From Candidatus Macondimonas diazotrophica (GTDB lineage: Bacteria; Pseudomonadota; Gammaproteobacteria; UBA5335): DNA of 64,000 nucleotides. The stretch is from positions 1 to 64,000 of the forward strand of contig NZ_SRIO01000008.1 of assembly GCF_004684205.1 (NCBI RefSeq). Direction: 5' to 3'. This document shows positions 36,485 to 45,421 of the stretch, piece after piece; within the stretch, counting starts at the first letter, position 1, and each line of letters begins with the position of its first letter. Below the pieces are notes generated by a model. The model was not told the DNA's origin and ran no database searches. It worked only from the letters and a program-made list of their open reading frames with translations. Position numbers and translations under genes: made by a program.

Positions 36485-36561
36485 GATTACCACCTATCGT
36501 AACTTCAGATATTTTTGTAACCATAAATGGCGCAGTGTGAGCTTCGATATGATCCGTGCGC

Positions 36562-37122
36562 TCACGGCGGTGGCGGCGGTCCCTCGGGGAATCGAATGAC
36601 CGGCGTATCCACCGGGGCACCCGGCGGCACGTAGGCCGGCGTTGGGTCGCCTGCCGGTCCCAGCGCCTTCACGAACCGATACATGGCGCGCGCATCGGAT
36701 TCGGTGAGGGCGTTGAGCACGAACCATCCCATGGGGGGTCGAGTCACCACGTTCCGGGCATACATCACCCAACCGTCCTCGGTCAGCCCGGAAAAAAACA
36801 ACCGGAGATTGACGGGATAGGTTGTCCCCCAGCCGCCCTGCCAGCCAACGGCGCTACCCGTCAGCCAAGCTGATTCCGGCAGGTCGCCGCCAGCCTCGAC
36901 GTAGCCCGGTGTATGGCATTCGTTGCATCCCCCGACCACGACGAGGTAGCGCCCCCGATCGATTGCTTCGTCAGGCATCCCGCGACCCGGGTTACCTTCG
37001 GCTGCAATGCCCAGCGCTCCCCACATCGCCAACAGGCCGATCGCGGCGCCCACCGAAAGCCAGGGACGCCGCCGCAATGGCTGAGCGCTGCGCGCAAACG
37101 AGAATCCCGCCACCGAGCTCAA
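36562..37122 (-). CDS. Monohaem c-type cytochrome
   Basis: The 186-residue product has a membrane-spanning signal segment (about residues 20-40) and a haem site GGCNECHTPG (C-x2-CH). A probable distal Met lies in RPPMGW, and the C-terminus is Pro-rich. It would act as a periplasmic electron carrier. The TTG at 37122 overlaps the stop of the upstream RidA gene; a GTG at 37113 is the alternative. Its presence beside oxygenases suggests an electron-transfer or alcohol-dehydrogenase partner role, which is not shown. Confidence 0.8.
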   Translation of the reverse strand: MSSVAGFSFARSAQPLRRRPWLSVGAAIGLLAMWGALGIAAEGNPGRGMPDEAIDRGRYLVVVGGCNECHTPGYVEAGGDLPESAWLTGSAVGWQGGWGTTYPVNLRLFFSGLTEDGWVMYARNVVTRPPMGWFVLNALTESDARAMYRFVKALGPAGDPTPAYVPPGAPVDTPVIRFPEGPPPPP

Positions 37123-37532
37123 CCCCCGACGATCGCCAAGGCCTGTACCTCGAGCATCATTCCCGGCACGGCCAGCTTGGTGACGCCGATTGCGGTTGAC
37201 GTCGTTCGGCAGCCCGGCAGAATCTCTCGAAAGTATTGGAAGGCGGTCATGACCCTGCCGGAAAACTCCTCGGCGGTCGGCACGTCGACGAGATAGGCAA
37301 TGATCTGCACGATGTCGGCGTCGGTTCCGCCGGCCTCGGCCAGCACATTTTTCATGTTCTCAAAGGTGGCACGGCATTGCTCCTCGTAAGTCGGCAGCGG
37401 CTCGAACCGATCATTCATACCCGCCTGCCCCGATAGGAAAACCAGATTGTCGGCCTTGATGGCTTCGACGATCCCAAGCTGATCGTAGAGGGGGGCGCTG
37501 TGGGGCATCGTGATGCGAGTCATCTCACTCAT
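37119..37532 (-). CDS. RidA/YjgF family protein (copy 1)
   Basis: The 137-residue protein has the trimeric RidA fold blocks ADNLVFLSGQAGMN, EEQCRATFENMKNVLAEAGG and LVDVPTAEEFSGRVMTAFQYF, then RTTSTAIGVTKLAVPGMMLEVQALA. The Arg that binds keto acids in RidA has an equivalent in GCRTTST. AGGAG precedes the ATG at 37532. RidA proteins deaminate reactive imines; dedicated copies in catabolic operons often act on pathway intermediates. Confidence 0.88.
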   Translation of the reverse strand: MSEMTRITMPHSAPLYDQLGIVEAIKADNLVFLSGQAGMNDRFEPLPTYEEQCRATFENMKNVLAEAGGTDADIVQIIAYLVDVPTAEEFSGRVMTAFQYFREILPGCRTTSTAIGVTKLAVPGMMLEVQALAIVGG

Positions 37533-37567
37533 TGCGTCATTCTCCTGATGGATGGTCTGGTGTGTGA

Positions 37568-37924
37568 TCAGCCGGGAATCGGCGTTTTGCATTCCGTCAT
37601 CTGCGGACGCCACCATTCAAGCCCGAGGGGAACGTCCGGCTGCTCGTAGATTTCCACGGCAGCTGCGATATCCATGAAACTGCTGGCGAGAAAGAACAGC
37701 GGCAGCAACGATGCCGGAAGCTGTCCCGGAGCGAACTGATTGAGGTGTCCGGTCACCTCATCCATGCGGGGCAGCATGGCATCGTAGAAAGCCTTGAGCT
37801 CCTCTTGGGAACTGGCCATGCGCTGCTGGTAGCGGTCACGGAAGGTCGGCTTGGCCCACTTCTCCAAGTAGGCCTCCAGATCCCCGAAACCCTCAGGAAG
37901 ATCGGTTTTGGCGATGTCGGTCAT
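37568..37924 (-). CDS. Small Rieske-oxygenase-associated protein (copy 1), unknown
   Basis: The 118-residue acidic, probably helical protein has no motif I recognise. It is clearly paralogous to the 115-residue product at 42355-42702: both share LP-x-GF-x-x-LEA, the WAKP segment, RYQ, FAP and an EIYEQPDV/ELYKQPDV stretch near the C-terminus. Each copy directly follows a Rieske oxygenase alpha-subunit gene, here with one base between. It could be a divergent small subunit, assembly factor or chaperone of that oxygenase. GGAGC precedes the ATG at 37924. Confidence 0.75.
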   Translation of the reverse strand: MTDIAKTDLPEGFGDLEAYLEKWAKPTFRDRYQQRMASSQEELKAFYDAMLPRMDEVTGHLNQFAPGQLPASLLPLFFLASSFMDIAAAVEIYEQPDVPLGLEWWRPQMTECKTPIPG

Positions 37925-37925
37925 C

Positions 37926-39155
37926 TCAAGCTCCGTTGGCAAGAAGGTCACGAATGACGTAGTGGGAATGACGCACCACGACCTCCATGTCGCTCAACAC
38001 CATCGAATCGAACGCGCCCGAGCGGAGATTCGACTGGGCCCGTTCCACGGTACTCAGATCTTCCAACGCCACATCGAAGATCATGGCCTTGGTGTGCTCG
38101 AAGCCGATGTAGCCGGCGATACTGGTCGGTTCGAAGGCGTAGACTGTCGCCTCGACGATGGAGGTCTCGGCCGTGACCGGCCAATAACACTGCGTCACCG
38201 ACCACCCATTGGCGGTGTAGAACGAGCAATTGGGGAACAGCAGGTGAATATCGAACGCCCAATCATCACGGCGGTCGGGATTCACGCCTGGGGGGAAATC
38301 GCTCCATCGGGCGCCATGGGCTTGATCGTAGCGATCGCCCTGGATAGGCGCGTAGGTCGCCATCTGCTGGTATTTGAGCTCCAGAGCTGCGGCCGCAGTG
38401 GCTGTCTGACCGGGATTACCGAACATCGAAAGCGACTTGTGCTTGTCGTACAGACGGACCGAATTCAGGTGCCCCCACGGGTTTTCCTTGCTGGTAAAGG
38501 CATCACCCGCCGACTGGCCATGCAGCTGGACCACGTGATAACCCTCCAGAAAGGCATCCATGACCATCTTCCAGTTGGCATTCACTTCGGTGCGGATCTT
38601 CAGCATGGTGGCCATCTGTGGCAGCGGGTAGCCGTCGAACGCGCCGTGCAACTCGCCCAACCATGCCGCCAGGGGCTCCACCGGTTCCGGTGAGAAATTG
38701 ACGAACAGCATGCCCATCCAGCGGTCGACCGGAACGGTTTTCAAGCTGCGCTGATCGCGATCGAGGTTGAAGAATGCAGCCTCATCGGGAACATGTTTCA
38801 GCGCTCCATCCAAGCCGAACGACCAACCGTGGAACGAACACACGAAGCGGTTCTTGTGCCCGCATTCGGTGATTTCCACGCGGTTGGCCCGGTGTGGGCA
38901 GACGTTGTGGAAAGCCTTGATGGATCCATCCTGCTGACGGGCGATGATCAGCGACGCCTTGAGTGGTGGAAAGTATTTCACGACGTAATCGCCAGCCGTC
39001 GGGATGTCGCTTTCGCGAGCGGCAAACAACCAGTTACGGCGAAACACCTTGTCGACTTCCAGCTTGAAGAACTCCTCGTCGTAGTAGGGAAAATAGGGGA
39101 CCGGCTCGGTGTCCAGATTCCCGTAGTTGTGCGTGAAATCAGGGATTGCTGCCAT
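37926..39155 (-). CDS. Rieske aromatic-ring-hydroxylating oxygenase alpha subunit (copy 1)
   Basis: The 409-residue protein has the Rieske [2Fe-2S] ligands Cys86, His88, Cys106 and His109 (VCPHR and VCSFHGW). The mononuclear iron ligands are His207 and His212 in EGYHVVQLH, with an Asp probably supplied by ALEDLSTVE near residue 366. No beta subunit is encoded nearby, so it is likely an alpha-only oxygenase. It needs an electron donor, perhaps the ferredoxin domain fused to the permease at 45937. Its spacing of ligands is identical to that of copy 2. GGAGG precedes the ATG. Confidence 0.92.
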   Translation of the reverse strand: MAAIPDFTHNYGNLDTEPVPYFPYYDEEFFKLEVDKVFRRNWLFAARESDIPTAGDYVVKYFPPLKASLIIARQQDGSIKAFHNVCPHRANRVEITECGHKNRFVCSFHGWSFGLDGALKHVPDEAAFFNLDRDQRSLKTVPVDRWMGMLFVNFSPEPVEPLAAWLGELHGAFDGYPLPQMATMLKIRTEVNANWKMVMDAFLEGYHVVQLHGQSAGDAFTSKENPWGHLNSVRLYDKHKSLSMFGNPGQTATAAAALELKYQQMATYAPIQGDRYDQAHGARWSDFPPGVNPDRRDDWAFDIHLLFPNCSFYTANGWSVTQCYWPVTAETSIVEATVYAFEPTSIAGYIGFEHTKAMIFDVALEDLSTVERAQSNLRSGAFDSMVLSDMEVVVRHSHYVIRDLLANGA

Positions 39156-39203
39156 TACTGTTCCTCCATATTGGGGATGATTCGAGGTGTCATATCCGAG
39201 CCA

Positions 39204-39629
39204 TCAACCGCCCAACGCGCGGCCGATGCACTGGATTTCCAGCAAGAGCCTGGGAATACCGAACATCTGCGCGCCGACTAACGCGCCGGTGGCCGGTGAG
39301 CCGGGGAAGTTCGACTTCCAGCTACCGAAAATCACATCGGATGCCTCGGTGAGTGGAGCCTCCAACAGCCCGGTGTTCACATACACCGTCAACTGGCAGA
39401 CTGCGGACGAATCGCCACCGACAGCCGCATAGGCCGCCTTCAATTGGCTAAACGCACGATCGGCCTGCATTGCCAGCCCGTCCAGGGCGACCAACTGGAC
39501 ATCGATACCGGCTTGGGCGGACACGAATACCCAACGACCGCGCCGACGCGCGTCGACACAGCCCAATGGCTCGAACAGTGGACGCGTATGATCGAACCAG
39601 AAGACCTGGTCCTGGGCTGCGGCCGTCAT
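39204..39629 (-). CDS. RidA/YjgF family protein (copy 2)
   Basis: The 141-residue protein shows RidA-type blocks (GRWVFVSAQAGID, MQADRAFSQLKAAYAAVGGD, VYVNTGLLEAPL and a final PRLLLEIQCIGRA). It is divergent from copy 1 and lacks an obvious catalytic Arg in the usual place. Its ATG overlaps the stop of the StyA-like gene by four bases, so the two are translationally coupled. Confidence 0.8.
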   Translation of the reverse strand: MTAAAQDQVFWFDHTRPLFEPLGCVDARRRGRWVFVSAQAGIDVQLVALDGLAMQADRAFSQLKAAYAAVGGDSSAVCQLTVYVNTGLLEAPLTEASDVIFGSWKSNFPGSPATGALVGAQMFGIPRLLLEIQCIGRALGG

Positions 39630-40918
39630 ACTGCCGCCCCCATGGCGGGTGCCGGTGTGGCGTGATCGGCGATGAACCGCTTCGCCGCCTGCTCATCTTC
39701 GATATACGGCCACGCGCTCGGGGGATACCCGAACCAGCCGACGAACGCCTGGGCAATTGCCGGATCGCGGGTAGCGGCCATCTGAATGCTCATCAGCGCC
39801 TTGTTTGGCGCGTCCTGGAGCAACGTACAGAACCGGAACGCGAATTGACCGTACTGGTCCCAATGCTCATCCCAGACCGACTGCATCCAGTCCGGATCGT
39901 AGGCGGCATCGCCTCGCTCCAGAATGTGACGGACATAGCGATCGGTCATGCGGACCGCATTGTTGCCGCTCTGACCGGCATAGGGATCCTGGATCATGGC
40001 TGCATCGCCCATCCCCCAGACCCATGCGCCATTGTCCAGTTGCTTCACCGGACAGCGCACCATGGGCTCGGTTGGACCATACAACCACGCACCTTCATCG
40101 GGAATGACGGCATCCTCATACAGGAACGCATTGTCCGGAATGAGCTTTTCCGTGGCCTCGCGGGCAAACTCCAAATAGGCGGCCGCGGTCTTCCGATCTC
40201 GACCCGCATCGAACGGCCCGCCGGGAACCGTGCTCTGGAAAGCGAAGCCCCGACAGACACCGGCTGCGGTATAGAACGGCCAGGAAAACACATCGCCGAC
40301 GCCCGGAAGAATGTCGAAACGCAGCGGCGAGAAGGGCACGTCATCCCAAGGCTGGTGGCTCGCAACCCTGGGTCCCACCAGAAATATTGCCGCTGAGGGC
40401 AAAGGGGGAAGGTGGTGCGTACTGCGTTCCTCGTCCTTGTCGAAGATCTGGCTGAGCGGTCCCCGGCCGGTCACCACCAGCGTCAGATCGCTTGCCGCAG
40501 CGATCTCTTCTAGATCCGTCACGGCGATATCTCGAACGACGAGCTTTCCACCACGTCGCTCCCACTCATCCATCCAGGTGGAAAACTTCAGACGATAGTC
40601 GACACCCAGGGCGTAGAGCCCGTCGGGGAATCTTCCGGTCAGGCGGAACAAGTCCTTGCCGGATCCACCGGGATCCTTGATGTGCATATCGAAGCCTTCG
40701 GCCCGTGCATCGACATCCTCCCAGAAATTGATACCCAGGCTCGATTCGCGCTCGAGCACCCAGCGAAAGGGCGCCGCCATGCTGAGCATGCGTCCATTGC
40801 GCAGCTGCTCGGCTGTGCGATTGGTGTAGACGGTGACCTCATAATCCCCGGCCTGCTGAAGCGAAAAGGCTGCATGGAAACCCGCCAATCCGCCGCCGAT
40901 GATGGCGATCTTGCGCAT
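39626..40918 (-). CDS. StyA-like FAD-dependent monooxygenase (copy 1)
   Basis: The 430-residue flavoprotein starts MRKIAIIGGGLAGFHAAF with the G-x-G-x-x-G FAD loop at residues 8-13. The middle region matches the styrene monooxygenase substrate-binding layout (SLGINFWEDVDARAEGFDMH), and GMGDAAMIQDPYAGQSGNNA is the second FAD motif. StyA enzymes epoxidise or hydroxylate using FADH2 delivered by a separate flavin reductase, and such a reductase is encoded at 45422. The ATG at 40918 has GGGAGA upstream; the frame runs on for 110 codons without a credible start. Confidence 0.88.
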   Translation of the reverse strand: MRKIAIIGGGLAGFHAAFSLQQAGDYEVTVYTNRTAEQLRNGRMLSMAAPFRWVLERESSLGINFWEDVDARAEGFDMHIKDPGGSGKDLFRLTGRFPDGLYALGVDYRLKFSTWMDEWERRGGKLVVRDIAVTDLEEIAAASDLTLVVTGRGPLSQIFDKDEERSTHHLPPLPSAAIFLVGPRVASHQPWDDVPFSPLRFDILPGVGDVFSWPFYTAAGVCRGFAFQSTVPGGPFDAGRDRKTAAAYLEFAREATEKLIPDNAFLYEDAVIPDEGAWLYGPTEPMVRCPVKQLDNGAWVWGMGDAAMIQDPYAGQSGNNAVRMTDRYVRHILERGDAAYDPDWMQSVWDEHWDQYGQFAFRFCTLLQDAPNKALMSIQMAATRDPAIAQAFVGWFGYPPSAWPYIEDEQAAKRFIADHATPAPAMGAAV

Positions 40919-40952
40919 GATGATTCTCCCTGGTTGGTGAGAGCCAGCCGCA

Positions 40953-42257
40953 CTACTGCAGTAGCCGGCTAAGGGCACCTGGCGTGTAGTCAGCTGGTGA
41001 AGCCGGATAATCAGCGGTGTAATGGCCGCGAGATGAAGGCGCGACCGTGGCGTGGTTGCGCTGAAGGTCGATGACACGCACCGGACTGGGTGCATAGACC
41101 AGGCGATTGGTGGTGTTGGTGCGGTAGGTATAGAGACCCTGATCCATGGTTCGCCACAACTGCCCGCGGCGGTCATACGCCTCGAACACGTAGGGCAGCG
41201 ACATGTAGGCGTTCTCCGCCTCGAAGTAGTAGGTTTTCTTGCTCGCAAGGTGGTCGTCGGGCATGGTCATCTCGACGACCCACACCTGACGCGGCTCGTA
41301 GGTGTCGTCAAAGTCCCAATACGGCGCAGTAGAGAGTTTCACGCCATAGTGCTTGTCCGGATCCTTGGCGGACTCGTCCATTCCCGGATTGGTGCTGTGG
41401 GCAACTGCCAAGATCCAGCGCTTGCCAATGACCTTGATATCCTTGTACCAGCGTGGGTCGGCATTCAGGCCGGTCTGCTCGTCACCCAGAAGATCCGTGC
41501 CGCCCAGGGGATCTTTCCAGGCTCCACCGGACAACCGGCGAACCCGGCGCACCGCCTTGATGTAGCCGTAGCTGTCCGGCAACGCGCCGTCATCCTTCAT
41601 CATCGAGAGGATGCCCACGCCCTTGGCATCGGTCGGATAGGTAATGATCATCATCGATGCCTGACGCAGATCGTCGCTGAGCTCATGCGGCTCGGAGAGC
41701 CGGCCCTTCAGAAGCATCTTGGAAACCGTTGCATGAAGTTCTTTCTGCAGCCCACTCTTGGCGTCGATGCTGAGCAGCACCATGGGATCGAACTTGCCGA
41801 CATCGCCCATCCAGGGCGTATACATGAAGTTGTAAACCAGCTTCACGCCAGCCAAGGGATCTTCTTCACGAATGTCCGGGAACGGCACGCCCGTCACGAA
41901 GCCTTCGACGTCCAAGGTCTGTGGATCGATGGTCACCGAACCGGAATGTTTCTCGGTCGCCGCCTTGAGCGCTGGATCGATCTCGATCGGCTTGGCGTGC
42001 GCCAGCTTCATGGTGATCCCGTAGTCACGGATCAGCTGCTGCTGGACCGGCGTCAGAAGGTCTTTCAAAGGCTTGCCCTCGAAGGTGTCGGTGAGCAACG
42101 AATCAAGATTGGCTGCCGACAGCACCGTCCCTTCGGCGATCTCGGCCTCTGCCACCGGCGATACGCCCAACATGATCAGCGCCGCCAGCCCAGCCGGGGC
42201 GAGACACCTTTTGTTAACAAACGTAACTAGTTTTAATAAAGTAACACTAATGGACAT
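40953..42257 (-). CDS. DUF1329 family exported protein
   Basis: The 434-residue protein has a signal peptide ending near PVAEAEIAEG and a body with DUF1329 features: RRVRRLSGGAWKDPLGGTDLL, ILAVAHSTNPGM and the RQVWVVEMTM region. The fold is predicted to be LolA/LolB-like, which would suit periplasmic binding of lipid-like molecules; this is from family knowledge, not seen directly. The ATG at 42257 follows AGGGGAT. It partners the DUF1302 protein of the same cluster. Confidence 0.87.
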   Translation of the reverse strand: MSISVTLLKLVTFVNKRCLAPAGLAALIMLGVSPVAEAEIAEGTVLSAANLDSLLTDTFEGKPLKDLLTPVQQQLIRDYGITMKLAHAKPIEIDPALKAATEKHSGSVTIDPQTLDVEGFVTGVPFPDIREEDPLAGVKLVYNFMYTPWMGDVGKFDPMVLLSIDAKSGLQKELHATVSKMLLKGRLSEPHELSDDLRQASMMIITYPTDAKGVGILSMMKDDGALPDSYGYIKAVRRVRRLSGGAWKDPLGGTDLLGDEQTGLNADPRWYKDIKVIGKRWILAVAHSTNPGMDESAKDPDKHYGVKLSTAPYWDFDDTYEPRQVWVVEMTMPDDHLASKKTYYFEAENAYMSLPYVFEAYDRRGQLWRTMDQGLYTYRTNTTNRLVYAPSPVRVIDLQRNHATVAPSSRGHYTADYPASPADYTPGALSRLLQ

Positions 42258-42354
42258 GACGATCCCCTGTGTGAGAGATGCGATAGCGTCTGCACCGGGA
42301 TGGGTCTGCCGTCGCAAACCTGATCCGGTCGATACCTACTGCGATACGGCCGGG

Positions 42355-42702
42355 TTAGCCGCCGATGCCGATCCGGTCGATAAGCGCCACCCGATGGGCC
42401 TCAAAGCCCAGCCAGACATCGGGCTGCTTGTAGAGCTCGACGGCCGGTGACACGTTCATGGCCGCATAGGTCAGGTAAAGCAGTCGTCGGCTGGCATCCG
42501 GGAGATCATCGGTTGGCGCAAAACCGTCAAAGTGCGCCGCACAGCGATCCATTGCCGATATCATCGCTTGATAGAAGGTCTGTATCTCATCCATGGTACT
42601 GGTGATGCGCACCTGGTAGCGTGCCGCGAATGAGGGCTTGGCCCATCGCTCGGCAAACGCCTCCAGTTCCTCGAACCCTGCAGGCAACAGTTTCTTGTTC
42701 AC
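42355..42702 (-). CDS. Small Rieske-oxygenase-associated protein (copy 2), unknown
   Basis: The 115-residue protein is a paralogue of the product at 37568-37924 and shares LPAGFEELEAF, WAKPSF and VELYKQPDVWLGF with it. A GTG at 42702 is the start, with GGAGG six bases upstream; the frame is open for 62 further codons inside the oxygenase gene, which I regard as chance. It lies 14 bases after the second Rieske alpha gene. Function unknown. Confidence 0.75.
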   Translation of the reverse strand: MNKKLLPAGFEELEAFAERWAKPSFAARYQVRITSTMDEIQTFYQAMISAMDRCAAHFDGFAPTDDLPDASRRLLYLTYAAMNVSPAVELYKQPDVWLGFEAHRVALIDRIGIGG

Positions 42703-42716
42703 GAGTGGCCTCCGCC

Positions 42717-43916
42717 TTACCGATTGATGATCTGATCGACGATGTGGTGTCCATGCCGGACCAGCACTTCCTGATCGCTGAGATACATCTCGTTGACCGC
42801 GCCGGACTTGAGCATCCCTTGTGTACGCTCCACCGTGCTGAGATCTTCCAAGGCCACGTCGAACAGCTGCGTCTTGGCATGTTCCCAACCGATCAACCCC
42901 TTGGTGTCCGTCGGCTCAAACATGTACATGTGCGACTCGTAGATGCTCTTGTCCGGCGCGATCGGCCAGTACATCTGGCGAAGGAACCAGCCATTCGAGG
43001 TGTAGAAGGAGAAATTGGGGAAGACCAGCGTGGAATCGAAGGCCCAGTCGCTCCGGCCGTCGGGATTGACGCCAGGTACTTTTTCCAGGGCCTGCGCGGA
43101 ATGCGCCGGCGTATAGGACGGGCCAAACACGAACTTCAGCGCCAGCGCCTGAGCCGGCGTCGGAATCTGCTCGGGATTCCCATAGATCGACATGCTGCGA
43201 TGCGGTCCGAGCAGACGAACCGAATTCAGATGTCCGTTGGGGTTGGCGTCACTGTTGAACGCATTGGGTGCCGAACGTGCATGCAGCTCCAACACATGAT
43301 AGGCCTCCATGTAGGCATCCATGAGCAGCTTCCAGTTCGCATTCACTTCGGCGCGCAGGGTCAGAACGCATTTCATCCCCTCGTGCGGAAACCCGTCGAA
43401 CATGTGCTCCAGCGACCCAAGATGCTCGCGCAGGGATTGCGCCGGCTTCGGATCCACATTGATGAACACGAATCCTTGCCATGTATCCAGCGCAACTTCT
43501 CGCAGACACATTTTCGCCTTGTCCAGGCCATGAAATGAACCTTCGTCCGGCACGTGTCGCAACTGGCCATCATTGTCATAGGCCCATCCATGAAAACCAC
43601 AGACGAACCGACTGACGTTGCCCTGCGGATGAACGGCAACCTTGTTGCCGCGATGCAGACACATATTGTGGAAGGCGCGCAGCTGGTTCTGTCGATTGCG
43701 CGTGATAATGATCGACGTATCGCAGATCGGCAGGTCCTGCACGAAGTAATCGCCGGGATTCGGCGCCTGATCCTCGCGCCCGACGCATAGCCAGCTCTTC
43801 TTGAAGATCATCTCTTTCTCGCGCTGAAAGACCGATTCACTGTGATAGTTCTCCAGCGGAACCAGTCCTGTTCCCAGCGCTGCTGTGGCGGGATCAAACG
43901 GTGTTGCTACGGCCAT
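42717..43916 (-). CDS. Rieske aromatic-ring-hydroxylating oxygenase alpha subunit (copy 2)
   Basis: The 399-residue protein has Rieske ligands Cys86, His88, Cys106 and His109 (MCLHRG and VCGFHGW). Mononuclear-iron ligands His207 and His212 lie in EAYHVLELH, and ALEDLSTVERTQ is the probable Asp segment. Ligand positions are identical to copy 1, which points to duplication. The ATG at 43916 has AGGAG seven bases upstream; upstream in-frame codons lie inside the StyA-like gene. No beta-subunit gene is present. Confidence 0.92.
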   Translation of the reverse strand: MAVATPFDPATAALGTGLVPLENYHSESVFQREKEMIFKKSWLCVGREDQAPNPGDYFVQDLPICDTSIIITRNRQNQLRAFHNMCLHRGNKVAVHPQGNVSRFVCGFHGWAYDNDGQLRHVPDEGSFHGLDKAKMCLREVALDTWQGFVFINVDPKPAQSLREHLGSLEHMFDGFPHEGMKCVLTLRAEVNANWKLLMDAYMEAYHVLELHARSAPNAFNSDANPNGHLNSVRLLGPHRSMSIYGNPEQIPTPAQALALKFVFGPSYTPAHSAQALEKVPGVNPDGRSDWAFDSTLVFPNFSFYTSNGWFLRQMYWPIAPDKSIYESHMYMFEPTDTKGLIGWEHAKTQLFDVALEDLSTVERTQGMLKSGAVNEMYLSDQEVLVRHGHHIVDQIINR

Positions 43917-43938
43917 TGGCTTGCTCCTGAGATTTGTT

Positions 43939-45234
43939 CTAGACGGCTTGACGAATTTCGGCTGCAGCGGAACTGGTCTGTCGCGCGCTTTCGACAAAAC
44001 GCTTGGCATCCTCCACTGATCGCAGCCACGGAACCATGGTCTTGGGATCGGTAAAGGCTGTGGCGAAGGCATCTGCAACGCGCTGGTCAACACCTGCGGC
44101 CTGCAGAATCACCATCAGCGGCGGCCCTGGGTCTTTCAGCAAGCGGTTGGTGAACTCGATGGGGTATTGACCGTAGTCGTTCCAGTAGTCCTCGAACGTC
44201 TGCTCCATCCAGCCAGCACCAGCAGTCTGCGCCCCGAGATCAACGAGCTCTTCGGCAACCCGATGGACCATCCGAATGCCATTGTTCGCTCCCTGACCTG
44301 CCAATGGATCGGTCAACATCACCACATCGCCCAATCCCATGACGGGATGGCCGGAACGCGTATACCCAACGGGCTTGCGGATGGTCGGCGTCAACGCCCC
44401 TGCGACCCAACCGCCTGGCTCGCACAGAGTCGCCTGGGAAAACTCGGGCACGTCACCCGGCAGAAACTTGCGCATCAGATCAAGACCGACCTGCAGCAGC
44501 TCATCCCCGGACTGCGCACCCGTGAACTGATCAAACGGGGAACCCGGAATCGCCTCGAATGCCATACCGCGACAAGGCACGCCAGGCTTACCGAACATCG
44601 GAATCGAGAACACATCGCCGACTCCGAAGATGGTGTGCAGGCGCAGATGGGGGAAACCCACATCGGGCCAGGCGTGCTGGCCGGTAATGCTCTCCCCCTC
44701 CAACATCAGCACCCCCATATGACGCGCTGGCCGGTCGAACTCGCTGCGCACATCATCGCGTTCGAACAGCTTGCTCATAACACCCTTGCCGACCGCCACG
44801 AAGGTGACGTCGTATTCCTGGGCGATGGCGTCCAGCCGGACCTCATCGATATTCTCGATCCGCAGATCCCCACCCCGTGCGACAAACTCTTGCATCCACC
44901 GTGGAATACGGATTCGGTAGTCCACACCCTGGGCAGTCACCCCATCGCGAAATGCGGCTGTGATCGACGCGACAGTCTCGCCAGTCGGCAAATGCGCCTC
45001 CAGGTGGATTCCCATGCCGCGAGGCGTCACGTCATCCCAGAAATTCAGCCCGAGTTCTTGCTCCTTTTGCTGGACGTAGGAAAAGAATGCCGCCGTATTG
45101 GATAGCTTTCCTTCACCGTAAGCCTCGGGCGTCCGGTCAGAGAACAGAGTGATCTTGCCGACTCCAGCCCTGAGCAGAGCGAATCCCAAATGCAGACCGA
45201 CCGGGCCGGCGCCGATGATGGCGATTGACTTCAT
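43939..45234 (-). CDS. StyA-like FAD-dependent monooxygenase (copy 2)
   Basis: The 431-residue flavoprotein has IIGAGPVGLHLGFALL for FAD, LGLNFWDDVTPRGMGIHLEA in the StyA-type substrate domain and GLGDVVMLTDPLAGQGANNG as the second FAD motif. It is a paralogue of the product at 39626-40918. GGAGG lies nine bases before the ATG. It opens the second StyA-Rieske-small-protein module and has an AT-rich upstream gap of 187 bases, so a promoter is likely there. Confidence 0.88.
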   Translation of the reverse strand: MKSIAIIGAGPVGLHLGFALLRAGVGKITLFSDRTPEAYGEGKLSNTAAFFSYVQQKEQELGLNFWDDVTPRGMGIHLEAHLPTGETVASITAAFRDGVTAQGVDYRIRIPRWMQEFVARGGDLRIENIDEVRLDAIAQEYDVTFVAVGKGVMSKLFERDDVRSEFDRPARHMGVLMLEGESITGQHAWPDVGFPHLRLHTIFGVGDVFSIPMFGKPGVPCRGMAFEAIPGSPFDQFTGAQSGDELLQVGLDLMRKFLPGDVPEFSQATLCEPGGWVAGALTPTIRKPVGYTRSGHPVMGLGDVVMLTDPLAGQGANNGIRMVHRVAEELVDLGAQTAGAGWMEQTFEDYWNDYGQYPIEFTNRLLKDPGPPLMVILQAAGVDQRVADAFATAFTDPKTMVPWLRSVEDAKRFVESARQTSSAAAEIRQAV

Positions 45235-45421
45235 CGTGATGATCCTCCGAAGGTGGAAGTTTGGATCATTAAAAATGCTTAGATAAAAAAGTAACTAACT
45301 ACCCTAAAAGCAAACTCGATGCCAAAGAAAAAATCAACTACTTAAAGCGGGAAATGGCTTTAGATGACCCAGAATGCTCTGAATTTCTGCCCCGTTCGCG
45401 AGCACCATGCACGACAATCGA

